A stretch of DNA of 64,000 nucleotides, from contig CATQJL010000001.1 of the NCBI GenBank assembly GCA_958299035.1, positions 46,377,870 to 46,441,869 of the forward strand, read 5' to 3'. A program made the translations under genes and the position numbers. Source of the stretch: Cylicocyclus nassatus. Lineage: Eukaryota > Nematoda > Chromadorea > Rhabditida > Strongylidae. Below are positions 1 through 10,928 of this stretch, piece by piece (position 1 is the first letter of the stretch; each line of letters begins with the position of its first letter). A model generated the notes under the pieces. The model made no database searches, was not told the DNA's origin, and worked only from the letters and a program-made list of their open reading frames with translations.

Positions 1-54
1 CTGCATGGCGACCGATGAGAATAGTCGGCAAAAGAAAATCGCATGGTACCGTAC

Positions 55-1634
55 CTGAGATGACTCTGTACAACTTCCATGGTGCATGCCACTTTGGCTT
101 CACCATCATAGGTGCTCGAAGAGGAAGTAATGACCGGGTCGTATCTTCGCGACTGCTACTTGATCCAACCGGAAGCGTACTCAGAATCTGCCTGTAGGTC
201 GAAAAAAGATTGTTTTTAGTTCAAAACAAATCCAATTAAGACGAACCCTTGCGGAGCAGATGAAGAGGAGGGTGCAGGTTTTCCCGTCCCATCCGTGATA
301 GCTAAGGGGCCATCGGTAGGAGTTATAACTGATCCGATAGCGACGGACGGTTGACTCGCTGGCAGCTTAACAAACCACTTTCAGAAAGCAAGAAGCGTGG
401 AACAGAGATATATTAGAAGGTAAAGACAGCCGTAAAACATGTCAATGTTAGTTCTTTTTGAATTATGACACGCCATAGATGGTATACGAGACTAAGCAAT
501 GTTTGAAGTTGAAGAATTCAGCAATAGCATGCCCATTTTCGGATAGCCTTATCAGCTTATGCAAGCATTTCCATAATTACCATACACAATATGACACAAA
601 AATTCGCTTTATATTGGCACCGTCCACCCAAACTGAGGGTGTGAGATTTCGATGCTGTAGTAAAACGGACCCCTAGCTAAGCACCTAGGTCCCATAGTAA
701 AAGATGAGTTTCGAAGCGAGCAAATAGATTAGAACGTACAAACAGCCGTGGCTCCGCCTAGCAACTTGGGTGGTGTGAGAATAATAAGTCCAAAAATGGG
801 CTTAATATACCAAATTGTAAAAATTATTATCCTTTTAGATAATTGTCATGATGACATTTTTGTCTATCCCGAAGTTCACTTTCACACTCATTATCTTCAC
901 ACTACCCACACCGATGGGCGCAGGGCGCAGTCACCCTAGCCGCTTCTATCTTCTGAAGCGTCTTTTTTCGCTTCGGGTACCATCTGCAGGGGGTTTGGGC
1001 AATAATTTGGTTAGCGGTCCCGCTATGACATAACGTAGAAATCAAACCATCCTGATCTTGAGTGAGCAATTTCTTTAGGCAGTATCTAGAAATCGAGGAC
1101 CTTAATGGTGATGACAAGGAAGAGTGGGGGCCAAACTGATAGATCTTATCTTGAACTCTTTTGGTATAGTATAAGTAACTTAAGGATAGAAAGGTTGACA
1201 TAAACAGTGCGAACTGCAACATATACGTAGAAAATCACCTTTAACAGCTCCTGTTCTCGCCGTTTTTTGGCCTCCTCGACGTGTCTAATGACGGATCCAT
1301 ACTCGCATCGCTTTTTGATAGATTTCAGTGTATTCAGACTAGAAGATTCACTAAGAAAAATGAACCCCTGCAAAAGACACCTACTCTTTTTCAGATAACT
1401 CCGGGAATGTCGTGTAATCACTACTGAACATGTCGTGCGTCCGTTTCATTGAGCGGAACACTAGGTTGAGCAATGTCTTCTGCATCTGATCAGGTTGTTG
1501 TATTCCTGAATTTAGTCATGAGCGAGAACATCTCAAACGGAGACGGTCATACCTCCTTCGCCGTCATCGGCATGCTTGTCATGCCCGTTGCTTTCCTCGG
1601 CTGCATTTGGAGGTGCTTGAACTTCTGCTGACAT
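55..1634 (-). CDS. PLRG1: PLRG1 homologue (spliceosomal WD40 protein), 5' part only
   Basis: Homologue of pleiotropic regulator 1 (yeast Prp46), a WD40 protein of the Prp19/CDC5L complex in the nuclear spliceosome. Exons that join in phase are 1553-1634 (ATG), 1385-1505, 1239-1338, then 247-365 and 55-191. The second exon encodes LVFRSMKRTHDMF and the third IKKRCEYGSVIRH, matching the conserved N-terminus (LVFRSLKRTHDMF and RNEYGPV in human). Exon 55-191 encodes KPKWHAPWKLYRVIS, the conserved lead-in to the first WD repeat. Bases 1-54 are an intron ending exactly at the left edge, so the WD40 domain lies outside. The ATG follows a TTTCAG acceptor by five bases, suggesting trans-splicing. At least one exon between 366 and 1238 is not resolved; a candidate at 950-998 hits a stop. 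Identity is strong; the middle of the model is incomplete. Confidence 0.85.
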
Positions 1635-1938
1635 AGTGGCTGAAAGTTCCAAATAAAAACGTATTGAGATTGATGTTGAACAAAATACGAACACAGATAT
1701 GAGCGCATTTTAAATGTTCGAAAATATCTAAAGGGCTTACGCAATTACGTACGAAGTCTGAAACAGACGTGCAATCTCCAAACTACGAAAATTGGAAACT
1801 GCTCAAACGCCTTTTCTTTTTCGGAGCTGGTTTTGTAAATAGTCTCCTGCCTTTACGTGTTTTCTTATTGCATTTTTAGTAGAAGAGTGTGGTCAAAACG
1901 CATAGTGGAGGTGCGGCTGCTTCATCAATGTCTTTCAG
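1635..1938. promoter_or_regulatory. Divergent promoter region between PLRG1 and BUD13
   Basis: The two start codons lie 304 bases apart, head to head. Both ATGs are preceded closely by TTTCAG acceptors, so the transcripts are probably trans-spliced and real transcription starts lie inside this interval. No TATA box is obvious. Shared control is inferred from spacing and from the related splicing roles of the two products. Confidence 0.5.
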
Positions 1939-4900
1939 ATGACTGCGTTGTCGAAGGCTGAATATCTTCAGCGTTACCTGTCTGGAAACGAAGACAAGAA
2001 AACAAAAAAGAAGAAGAAAATCAAAGAAAAGTCTCAGCAGCGTCCAAGCGGGTATGATATTTCATATTTCTTAAGTTGACGGCTTCTTTTGCTTTTTGTG
2101 GGGGAAATATGAGGCTTTTTTTGCACTGCTAAGATCTTAGTTTTTATTCGTCATAGTTGCGTATTCCGAATTGACTGGTTTGGTAAGTAGGACATAGTAT
2201 ATAACTTTAATCGACTTTTTCAATGCGTTAGAGGCAGAGCATAGCAAACTTGATGCCATTGAGAAACTTGATCACATTACATAGTTTCTTTTCTAATCCG
2301 CTATAAAAAACGCCACGCTTTTAGTCCAACTCTCTGCCTATAGACTGGAAGTCGGTGATATTTTCATGCACCTTTATGCATTTTGACTATTTTTAACGTC
2401 AACATGTCAGCTAATCTAGGCTACTAAGCGTGTCGGCGAAAATCGTATGGGATACTATTAGGTTGATGCACAATTCTTGCACCAAAAAATACAAAAAAAT
2501 TATTTTAAAAATGCTTAAACAAACTAGTCAACTTACATGTTCTGCTCTATGTTATGCACATCAAAAGTAGTATTTTATAGTACATTTTAGAAGATCAATT
2601 TGAAACAAATCGATTAGTCATTTCAAAAAAATCGGAATTCGTAAATATTCGCAGAGACATCCAATCACTACCAACTTCTCTTAGTTAAAAAGAGCATGCC
2701 ATAAAACTTAGACCAAAAATAAATCTAAATTCTAGTAGACTTTAGCAATTTTAGTGACTAAAAATCGAAAAATCACTTTTTGGGTATTCCTCTTATTCAC
2801 CTTGTATCGTTGCCATATGCCTTCAAGGACTTTTGGCTCGAGCACCGTCAGAAAGCGCAAGATTTGCTCTCACTATATATATCGAACCAGAAGATTTCAT
2901 CGCAGCTGGATGAAGTAACAGAATTTAAAAAATGTTGGTGCAAGAATTATGCATCAACCTAATAGGTTGAGTTACCCACGTCATATCTAGGTTCACATCA
3001 AGCATGGGTGCACCACAAAACATCATGGTCAAAAAATTGGCATTGCAGTCTTTGTTGTGGATGCACCAAATCCATCTCAGACTTGTATCCGGGGTCGACG
3101 ATAAAACTTTTTCTCATTAGTCCCAATCGCGCCTTTAATACCGCGCTATCTCATAAGTGTATCATGCACTTGTGATCAAAAGGTTAGGAGGATTGTTCTC
3201 AAATACATCAGAGTTCTTCAGATTGCGCATCGTAGAAGATGACGCATTCATTTCTGTTTCTGCGAATTACAAAGACGTTGATACCGATGAGGAGAAAGAA
3301 GATATTGAAATAATCTCCAGCATCTCTAGACAGGTATATTTGGAAAGAGCTTGTGGTTATAGCTCTATATTTTTGCTTATCGGTTTTCCAGTTAGAGGCG
3401 AAGGCTCGTGAAGGTCCGAAGTTTCTGAAGTCCTTCAAACCTTTAGATGGTGGAGATATCAAAGTTGAGGTGAAAACCGGTGAGTTTGTATTCTGTTTTC
3501 TTTTTGGTTGTTTTCGACACCATCAGTCACTTCTACATTTCCAAACTTTCATCTGACATTCATTCTTTCTTAGTTCTGTTCTCTTCGCATTTGTAAAATT
3601 CTTTTCTTTGCAACACCTGGTGCACGTCGCGTTTTTTCTCTAATTGAGAACATTCCAGAAGTGCTTTCGGATGATGACGGTCCTTCTACTTCTCAGGGTA
3701 GGCCTACTTTTTTCTCGAATATTGCTAGTCCAGTTGGATAAGCGTTATAAAAGATGATATTTAAGCCAATCAAAAGAACGAAAGCTCGGGTAGCCGCTCC
3801 CTAGACGATAGAAGGAGTGCAAGTGAGTCAGAAGCATTATCCGCGTTATAGTTATGAATATTTTTGTGTACTTCTCTGCTTCAAAGTAGTTTTTGTAAGC
3901 GGTGTGGATGAATCAAGGCTTTTTTGATTATCGTATTATCTCCAACTGAGCTCCATTCCGCTAGTACTTTTTTTTTGCTTTCTTCTTTCTCTATCATCCC
4001 ATTGATATGCCTTTCACTGCTGATCATGAGTGTAGGTCGCGATCGTTGTATGAGTTCCTGCTGCTCTCACGCTGTGAATTTTGTCTGATGTTTTGCAGAT
4101 GCGCAGTCACAAGAGTCGAGGCGACGCCACGCCTCTGACGAGGATCAATCACCGGTGAGAAGGCGGCGTGATTCTGATCATTCCCCAGTTAGGAAACGTC
4201 ACGACTCACCCGCAAGAAAGCATCATGACTCTGACCACTCGGCAATCAGGAGAAAACGTCACGATTCTGATCAATCCCCCGCAAGAAGGAAACGTCACGA
4301 CTCTGACCACTCGCCAATCAGGAGAAAACGTCACGATTCTGACCAATCTCCTGCAAGAAGGAAACGCCACGACTCCGATCAGTCTCCTGTAAGAAGACGT
4401 CATGACTCTGGTCTGGTTTTAGTCCTCCATCTTTTTGCTCACCTTTACAATACTAAGATGAGTAGGCGCGCGCAGGTCAACGGCTTGTATGCCTTTTTTT
4501 AACGGAAAGGGTGTATGTCAAGAGGCGCGTTTTTTATCGGCAGCTGACACCAATTAGCGCATAATAAGTTTCTGCAACTTTCTAAAAGTATATGAAATTT
4601 GAAAGAAGATATATTAGATAGCTGCATGAGCTGTTCAATTTTGAAACTTTGAAAAAAATCAAAAGAGCAATTTTGAAAGTCAAAAACTCATGAAAATACA
4701 TTTCAGAACAAATTCGTAAATATTTAATTCCGATTTACGGCAAAAACCATGAAACTCAGCAACTGGTGACCTCAGGCAGACAGTAAGCTAATGCGCTTTA
4801 TCTGGTAATTTTTGAAGACTCGCATAGCACTAAATTGGAGTCTTGAGTTGGTGACAACCGGAGAAATCGCGCCTCTTGACCGTCTCCCCCATCAGTGGCA

Positions 4901-7900
4901 CAGCCAAGAATTGCATAGCTTCCACGTTTTCTTCTTCTCACCGATAATCCAAGTAGATCTGCGAGTGCTGATATATTGAAGAGAAAGGTTCAGTCTTCAG
5001 GTAGCGATGAGGTTTTTTTTTTTGAGGTCAAACCCCTTTCCACTCTTCCGAAATTTGAAGACGGAAATTTCGATTTTCGTTCGCATTGTATGGATTGCAG
5101 CGGCTGCGGCTTTATTCTCAAAGTCATGTTGAAGCCGTTTCTTTCCGATATGAAGCTTTTCTTTTGTCCGTACGGCGGCATTTCAGACAGGCACTGCTAA
5201 CAGATTTATTGGTAGTGTATATGCGCATACTTTTTTCGTAACCTTTTGGGAGATGCTTTCCTGTAGGCTAATCCGTCTATTTTTCCTATCTCAAGGTTTC
5301 TCGCACTTTTCTCTTGTGATTTATCTCATGTTGGGTGCCAATTTTGGGAGTATCCACTGTTAGCTATCACTATTTCATACAAATCATTTGTATAGACATT
5401 AAATGCATGCATCAAAAAATCAAATCTAGACGATTCCGATCTATCACGTGCGAGAAAACGACACGATTCTAGATCTCCTGTGAGAAAGCGGAGGGACAGC
5501 GACCGATCTCCTTCGCGAAATCGTCTGTTATTTTAGGTTTTTCTCCCATACAAATCAAGTATATGTTTTCAGGTCACAAGGGCAAAGAGTCATCGTCGAC
5601 GAGATCCAGTAAGTTGCATGTTGAAGTATTTGATTACATTTGTTTCACAGCTCTGTATTTGTTGTTCAAAACGCTGGTTTCATATCAGTACTGTTACAGA
5701 ACGAAGACACGACTCGGATTCTGATGATTCTACATCTCCGAAAAGTACGTAGCTACTTTGATAACCACATTCAAATAATTTGCAAAAGCACGTTTAGGGA
5801 ACTCTAGGAGGATAGCATCCCCGCCTAGAAAGCAACTACACAAGTCGAGAAACGATTCTGGTTCAGACCAGTCGCCGCCTCGAAACCACGGTGAACTTTT
5901 ATTTTTGAAAAATACCCACTGCAATGTGGAGCTGGAGAAAAAAATGGTCAAAGACTGCGGCTCCGGCGAGCTCTACACACATTTTAAGCAGTCAAATAGA
6001 CTTTGACATGGTTTTGATCTCGTAGATCAAAACACAACAAATGTAATGCTGTTCCATTTCCCTAATTTCACGAGTACAAGACGCAGCTTTTTCGTTTTTT
6101 TTCAAGCGAATCGCTCAGCCGCCCCGTTGTGTTTCGGATAACGAAACTCATGTCGTACGATACTATTGGCAATACGCAGCTCTGTTTAGGGTCGTTTGGT
6201 CGCGATTTTAGTGTTTCCAAGCTGGAAGAATCAAAAATAATACAGGCGCGTCCACTACTCGTGAAATTTTATTACTTCTGTCGCAATCAAACCCTTTTTT
6301 TTCGTGCAAAATGTGCTTGTTGCCGGATTCGATCAGAGTTTGTCCGCATATCTTTTGTAGTACTTCTAGAGAACATTTCAGGGAAAAACAGTCAAAAATC
6401 AATCAAAGTTGAAGTTGATTCGGATCAATCACCCGAAAGAAGAGGTAAGTCTGAAGGTTTTGCCAGTTTTTTCGTTTGAGAATAATTATGGGGTCTAATT
6501 GTACAAGACTATTTGAAAAAGTGCACTGTTTTTGTACGTGCTTTTGATCCGTAGTTCTAGGCGACAGACGAAGAAGTCCTTCTTCGGACCTGTCTCCGCC
6601 TAGGAAGTATCAGAAAAGCTCGTCACCCGTCGCCACCAGGAGACGTGATAGCGGTAATCTACAAATAGTTTAGTTTGATTTTGAGATGTAGTTGAATTCT
6701 AGATGAGTCACCTCCACGAAGACGAGAACAACCTAGAGGACGCGAAAGACGGATTGCATCTCCTGAGAAATTGGGCAAAGAGTCACAAAAGACCCTCGAT
6801 GGAAAGGTAACCGTGTACTAATAATCGTACTGGGTCATAGGTTCCTTACTCATAGTTGTTCAGATTGCTGGGCTTCAGTCAGCGGATGCTCTCAAAAAAG
6901 AATCCGAGAAAATTCGAGAACAGGAGAGTAAGGTAAGTAGTTGGTTAGAAAGTTGCCAGTTTGATTTCACTACAGCTCTTGTGCTAATTGTCAACCTTTT
7001 AAAGATGTTCGAAGAGATGGATGCTTCCATCAGCGGCCGATTCGCAGAGACTACTGTGCGAGAAAAACAAGTGCGAAAAAGTAAGTGTCTGGTTATTCTT
7101 TTCGAGTTGATTCTTGGTAAATAAAAATGACTTAGAGCGTGAAAAACCAGAAGATAAGGAGAGAAAAGAGCGCGAGGCGAAAAAGCAAGCTGAACTACAA
7201 GAAAAATATGACTTGTGGAACAAGGGAGTAGCTCAGAAAGAAAGGGTACGTGTTTACGGTTTCAAATGGTGAGACAACATTTCCTTTTCTTTTAGCGTGA
7301 AGAACAGCTTGAAGAAATGGCTCGCGTCGCTGCTGAACCGCTGGCTCGTATGGCTGACGACGTCGCTATGAATCGTCATCTCAAAGATCTGATTCATGAA
7401 GAGGATCCTATGGCCAAAATGCTGATAAGCAAGAAGCGTGAGAAGGCCATTGATCGAGGAGATTTGAGTAGGTTTTGAAGCATATAGACTAAGTGCAGGT
7501 AGAGTAAAGTTGAAGTCGCTTAATGCTCCATATATTGAATTCGCGTGAATCGATAGCCTTTTTCTAATGCGAATTTGCAATTTATCCAGAAAAATGAGAG
7601 CTCGTCCTTCATATGTACTCGTACTAAGTTTTGTTTCTCTTTACACAAATAAGCTATGCATTTTTACGAAAGGAATTTAGGTCTTAGAAAAAGGTGTCTT
7701 TATTTTTGTGTGAGATGTGCCCGTGCATCCAAATTTATCAACACACGAATAACGTGCTAAAAGAGTTTGAAGTTTTTTTTCGGCCACAGTAAGTCTTCAT
7801 AGCTTGAATTGTTTTCTTTCATTTTATATATCCTCAACATGTATACACACAAAAAAGCAGCATTATCATTGCACAGCACCGTATTTGTTTGGCTTATGTT

Positions 7901-8826
7901 ATGGTATTTCAACCATCTAACGAAATACCTGTCACGGCGCGAAAAGGGCGAGTAATTTTTCTGATCTAGTTGTATACAGAATTGCTTGTAAGCAGAGAGT
8001 ACGAATGATGCGGTTGCAAACCAACATTTGAAAGACGAATATGTTTGAATACGATAAGGATAGGCTTACAATTATTTCTATTTCACGTAATTTCCTAATC
8101 AGCGGGATAATGTAGACGTAATGTAATCGAAAGCTTATGCTTGGGTTTCTAAGCTAACCGGGCATTGTTTCGCTGCGTATTGCATAAATGATTTTTACCT
8201 TTTGGCTGTCATTTCATCTGCGACGTGATATCAAGTACGAACGATAATGAGGACAAAGTGAAATTCTAACATCCATCACTTATCAACTTGACCGCTAGAG
8301 ATAAGAGCTTGTTTCATGTAGAGAATTATAAAAATTTGCCTTAGCAGTCATGTACAAATACATGCGTTGGCATCAAACTCGTACAAAGGGGCTGTGCATA
8401 CATTACGCAGTTTTGTCGCCTCACGATTCTCCTAAAAGGATAATTGTTACGAATCCATTGCATGCCGATTATCCTGCATTTCGGCTGTGATTCCGACTCG
8501 AGTAACTGAAATGCAGGATGGTTGGCATGCAATGGACTCGTGACACTTGTTTTGTCGGGAGAATTGCGATGGAATGGCGTGATGTGTCCCTGCCCTAAAA
8601 CGAAGCGAAGGTGCACATTCTTGACCTATACGACCAAATTTTGATGTTTGCAGTATATCCGACATACCAAGGCGAAGCTCCACCAAATCGCTTTGGCATC
8701 CGGCCGGGTTACCGATGGGATGGTGTTGACCGCTCAAATGGTTTCGAAGCTGCTCTTGCTCAAACCAAAAATCGCAGGAATGCACAGGAGAAAGAGTACT
8801 ATCGAAACTTGCAGCTGTATGAGTAG
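1939..8826 (+). CDS. BUD13: BUD13 homologue (RES complex splicing factor)
   Basis: BUD13 is the scaffold of the RES (retention and splicing) complex, which binds the activated spliceosome. I joined 17 exons in phase: 1939-2051, 3222-3333, 3392-3479, 3659-3697, 4099-4410, 5430-5522, 5573-5608, 5700-5744, 5798-5890, 6382-6444, 6555-6653, 6703-6806, 6864-6932, 7005-7080, 7136-7245, 7296-7467, 8654-8826. They give 598 residues (human about 619). The N-terminus has [13 protein letters not shown] and RIVEDDAF. The middle carries about a dozen RHDSDxSP-type repeats typical of the family. The C-terminus has [20 protein letters not shown], the conserved block that contacts Snu17. The ATG is directly behind a TTTCAG acceptor. 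AATAAA lies at 8922. Introns hold several MITEs. The terminal exon is also duplicated downstream at 13860. Confidence 0.95.
2458..2962. mobile_element. Mariner-type MITE in BUD13 intron 1
   Basis: A 505-base element begins TTAGGTTGATGCACAATTCT and ends with the near-perfect inverse, flanked by TA on both sides as in Tc1/mariner insertions. No transposase is visible. It sits in the 1.17-kb first intron of BUD13 and shares its terminal TTAGGTTGATGCA with elements at 14439 and 53649. Confidence 0.8.
4141..4405 (+). repeat. In-frame RHDSD-SP coding repeats of BUD13
   Basis: Within BUD13 exon 5, a unit of about 36 bases encoding [11 protein letters not shown] or [11 protein letters not shown] is repeated in tandem. 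The same motif continues, more diverged, in the next short exons to about 5890. The units read in phase and keep Arg and Ser-Pro dipeptides, like the phosphorylated repeats of other BUD13 proteins. Near-identical DNA of adjacent units suggests recent unequal exchange. Confidence 0.85.
4517..4880. mobile_element. MITE in BUD13 intron
   Basis: The segment starts GTCAAGAGGCGCG and ends CGCGCCTCTTGAC, a 13-base perfect terminal inverted repeat around about 340 AT-rich bases without an open frame. The family is not recognised. Confidence 0.5.
8408..8565. mobile_element. Palindromic MITE in last BUD13 intron
   Basis: Two arms of about 75 bases face each other; the core arms read CATTGCATGCCGATTATCCT and its approximate inverse. 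A related palindrome, with CATTGCATG and TGCATTTCG-type blocks, is at 31605. It lies about 90 bases before the terminal exon. No coding potential. Confidence 0.55.
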
Positions 8827-10693
8827 ATACCATTAGCTCCCTGTTATTGTTAAATGTTGTTTGTATTATACTTACCTCATTTTCGCAGTCATGTTTCAAC
8901 TTTTCGGTTATATATTATGCCAATAAACTTCTAAAAGTGTACACTGTTATTGTCGAACTTGGGTGTAGTCTTGGGCGCAGGTCGAAACGTGGATTGGATG
9001 TGATGACGGAGAAATTTCCGTATATGACCATCGAGGATAAGCAGTAACGGTTGCTAAGAGTTCACAGTTATAAGAATCTGGAACGGAACATTCTGTAGTT
9101 GGTTCGTGGTGCTTGTTTTATTACTTGCAGATATGTTTTTTCGGAGATTGCCTCTTAAGCCTTAGCGAACAATAGTTGTTTAGATAAGAACAAGGCATGA
9201 TTATATCGGAGAAGCTTCCGATGGAGCATGCTGTCTCAGCGTTGCTTTTATCAGAAACTGATATAGGGAGTCTATCTCGTTCGCAATTCGGTCACAGATC
9301 AAAGGTAGCACCATGTTCTATGCTGACAACTATCACAAACCTGCTGGATACAGCGTAAAAATTCTCATTTTCGTAAACTTGTCCTGGGGGTATATCGAAG
9401 GTCTTCTGGATATGCATCGTGTATCAAAGAGATAGTGTGTGTAGATAAGAAAAGGTATGACCAAAGTCGTGATGGTTATGTCAAAGAAAATTTACAGCAA
9501 CCATAGGATAGTAAATCCATGCATTTTCACTGTTTCCAATGTCTCTTCATCTTTTCATTTGATGTGGTACAATAATAGATTCTTAACTAAATAGTTGTCT
9601 AGTCAAATTTGTTTTTGTTTGCCAAGTCGCGCGGCAAAAGGTGCAAACACAAAGAAACAAATTTATCATCTTTAAACCACCGCGTTGATGGGTCGGGGCT
9701 GGACGAGTCTGCGGACATTCTGGAGCGATTTTTTCGTTAAAAATATAGACTTTGGCATGGAACTTGGGTATTTACTTGGTTGAAGCCCCTCCAATGTGAC
9801 ACATTGCAATTCCACCACTATCAAATTCAGGGCTCGGCACGAGGTGGCTAGTTGAAAATACAAAAAACGAAGTCCCCTTTGACTTTTGCAAATTTTTACG
9901 AAGTCCCCTTTGACCCTAGACCATAATTTTAAAAAAACCTCTTAAAAAACGAAGCGTCACTAAAGAAAGAAAGAAAACGCCGCCAATTTTTGTGCTAGTA
10001 ACTAACAACTGCCGTCAAAGTAGCTCATAAATAGGCAACTACTGCCAAATTGGTTTGTAATACGCCATGAGAAATGTGTATTAAGGTTCATGATTCATGT
10101 CGAATTACGATTTTGGAACTTGCCATTCATCTATAATACATATAAATGAACTCAGTGACTCACACTCCATTGCTTAATAGGGAAAGATACTTGATGACCC
10201 CAGCTATTCATAAGGTTTGTACATCATAAAATGCTCATTTTAATGCTGTCCCTCTTCAAATGCCGAATATGATTTAAGGCATAAATACAACGTACATCTT
10301 TGATTCTCCTCAACAGCTTCAAACAAACGGTAAAAAAGATCTAATTGAGTGATTTTAACTACCTCAAAGTACGCAAATTTTTTTACGAAAAAAGTTCCTA
10401 ATTTCTTTCATATGATGGTTTCGCAGATTTTGAGCACAGACTTAGAATCAGCGTTTCGAGATGCACTTTATGGTATACATCGCATACCAAATTGCCGGGG
10501 TCACCAAGTATCCTTTCCTTGTTAGGCCTGTCAGAAGTTATGAGGACGGAATATAGCGGTGGAGGATCCTTCATCCATACATCTGATAGATCGACGATGT
10601 AATTTTTTGCAATTCAACCGGCACCTTTGGACAGTGTTTTATGTATGGTAGTGGACCACCCGTGAGTCATAAACGCCAGTTCTCCACTTCGAA
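8827..10693. other. Spacer between BUD13 and cathepsin B copy 1
   Basis: No gene is seen. The BUD13 3' end has AATAAA at 8922-8927. The rest is duplicated spacer also present at 15140-16650. A hAT-like end begins near 9828. A half copy of the CCTTGTTA-ended MITE family occupies about 10430-10530, ending TTTCCTTGTTAG. Confidence 0.6.
8922..8927 (+). terminator. BUD13 polyadenylation signal
   Basis: A canonical AATAAA lies 95 bases after the BUD13 stop codon. The same motif in the duplicated unit is displaced about 1 kb downstream by transposon insertions. Confidence 0.65.
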
Positions 10694-10701
10694 ACTGATA
10701 A
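10694..10701 (+). promoter_or_regulatory. GATA-type site upstream of cathepsin B copy 1
   Basis: ACTGATAA matches the extended GATA site used by intestinal ELT-2-type factors in nematodes. It is about 235 bases before the ATG. Copy 2 keeps only GTGATAA at 16656-16662. Function is inferred from the consensus alone. Confidence 0.4.
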
Positions 10702-10882
10702 TTTACCATGGTGCACCTCTTTCTCTTGTGTAGCACTTTTTGAAGGGAACATAGAATAGAAGCTCCTACAGAAGGTTTTCTTATCTTTTCTCAACCTTAC
10801 CGTACCTGCCTCAGAACGTTTTAGGGGGCTTGTAAAAAAAGCATAGAGCTGCAGATATTTAGCGCATTGACGAATCTGGCAG

Positions 10883-10890
10883 TATATAAG
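10883..10890 (+). promoter_or_regulatory. TATA box of cathepsin B copy 1
   Basis: TATATAAG lies 46 bases before the ATG, and copy 2 has the same box at 16839-16846, 46 bases before its ATG. The conserved spacing in both copies supports a core promoter. Confidence 0.6.
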
Positions 10891-10928
10891 GAGATAGGAG
10901 GGATGAGTCTTTGCTTAACTCCGTCACA

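Noticed and set aside
902..1222. 106-residue minus frame between PLRG1 exons
   Set aside because: It crosses intron sequence and has no conserved block. Only a short piece at 950-998 might be an exon, and it meets a stop codon.
2165..2196. Possible extra BUD13 exon encoding RID
   Set aside because: It has splice-like borders, but joining exon 1 directly to 3222 restores the conserved LRIVEDDAF in phase, so the segment is not needed.
4206..4403. Open frames on the other strand and in another frame over the BUD13 repeats
   Set aside because: Shadows created by the tandem repeat; the in-phase RHDSD frame explains the sequence.
4940..5000. Candidate BUD13 exon with SRSASADIL
   Set aside because: The DNA looks like a repeat unit, but no acceptor in the needed phase precedes it, and 4410 joins 5430 in phase.
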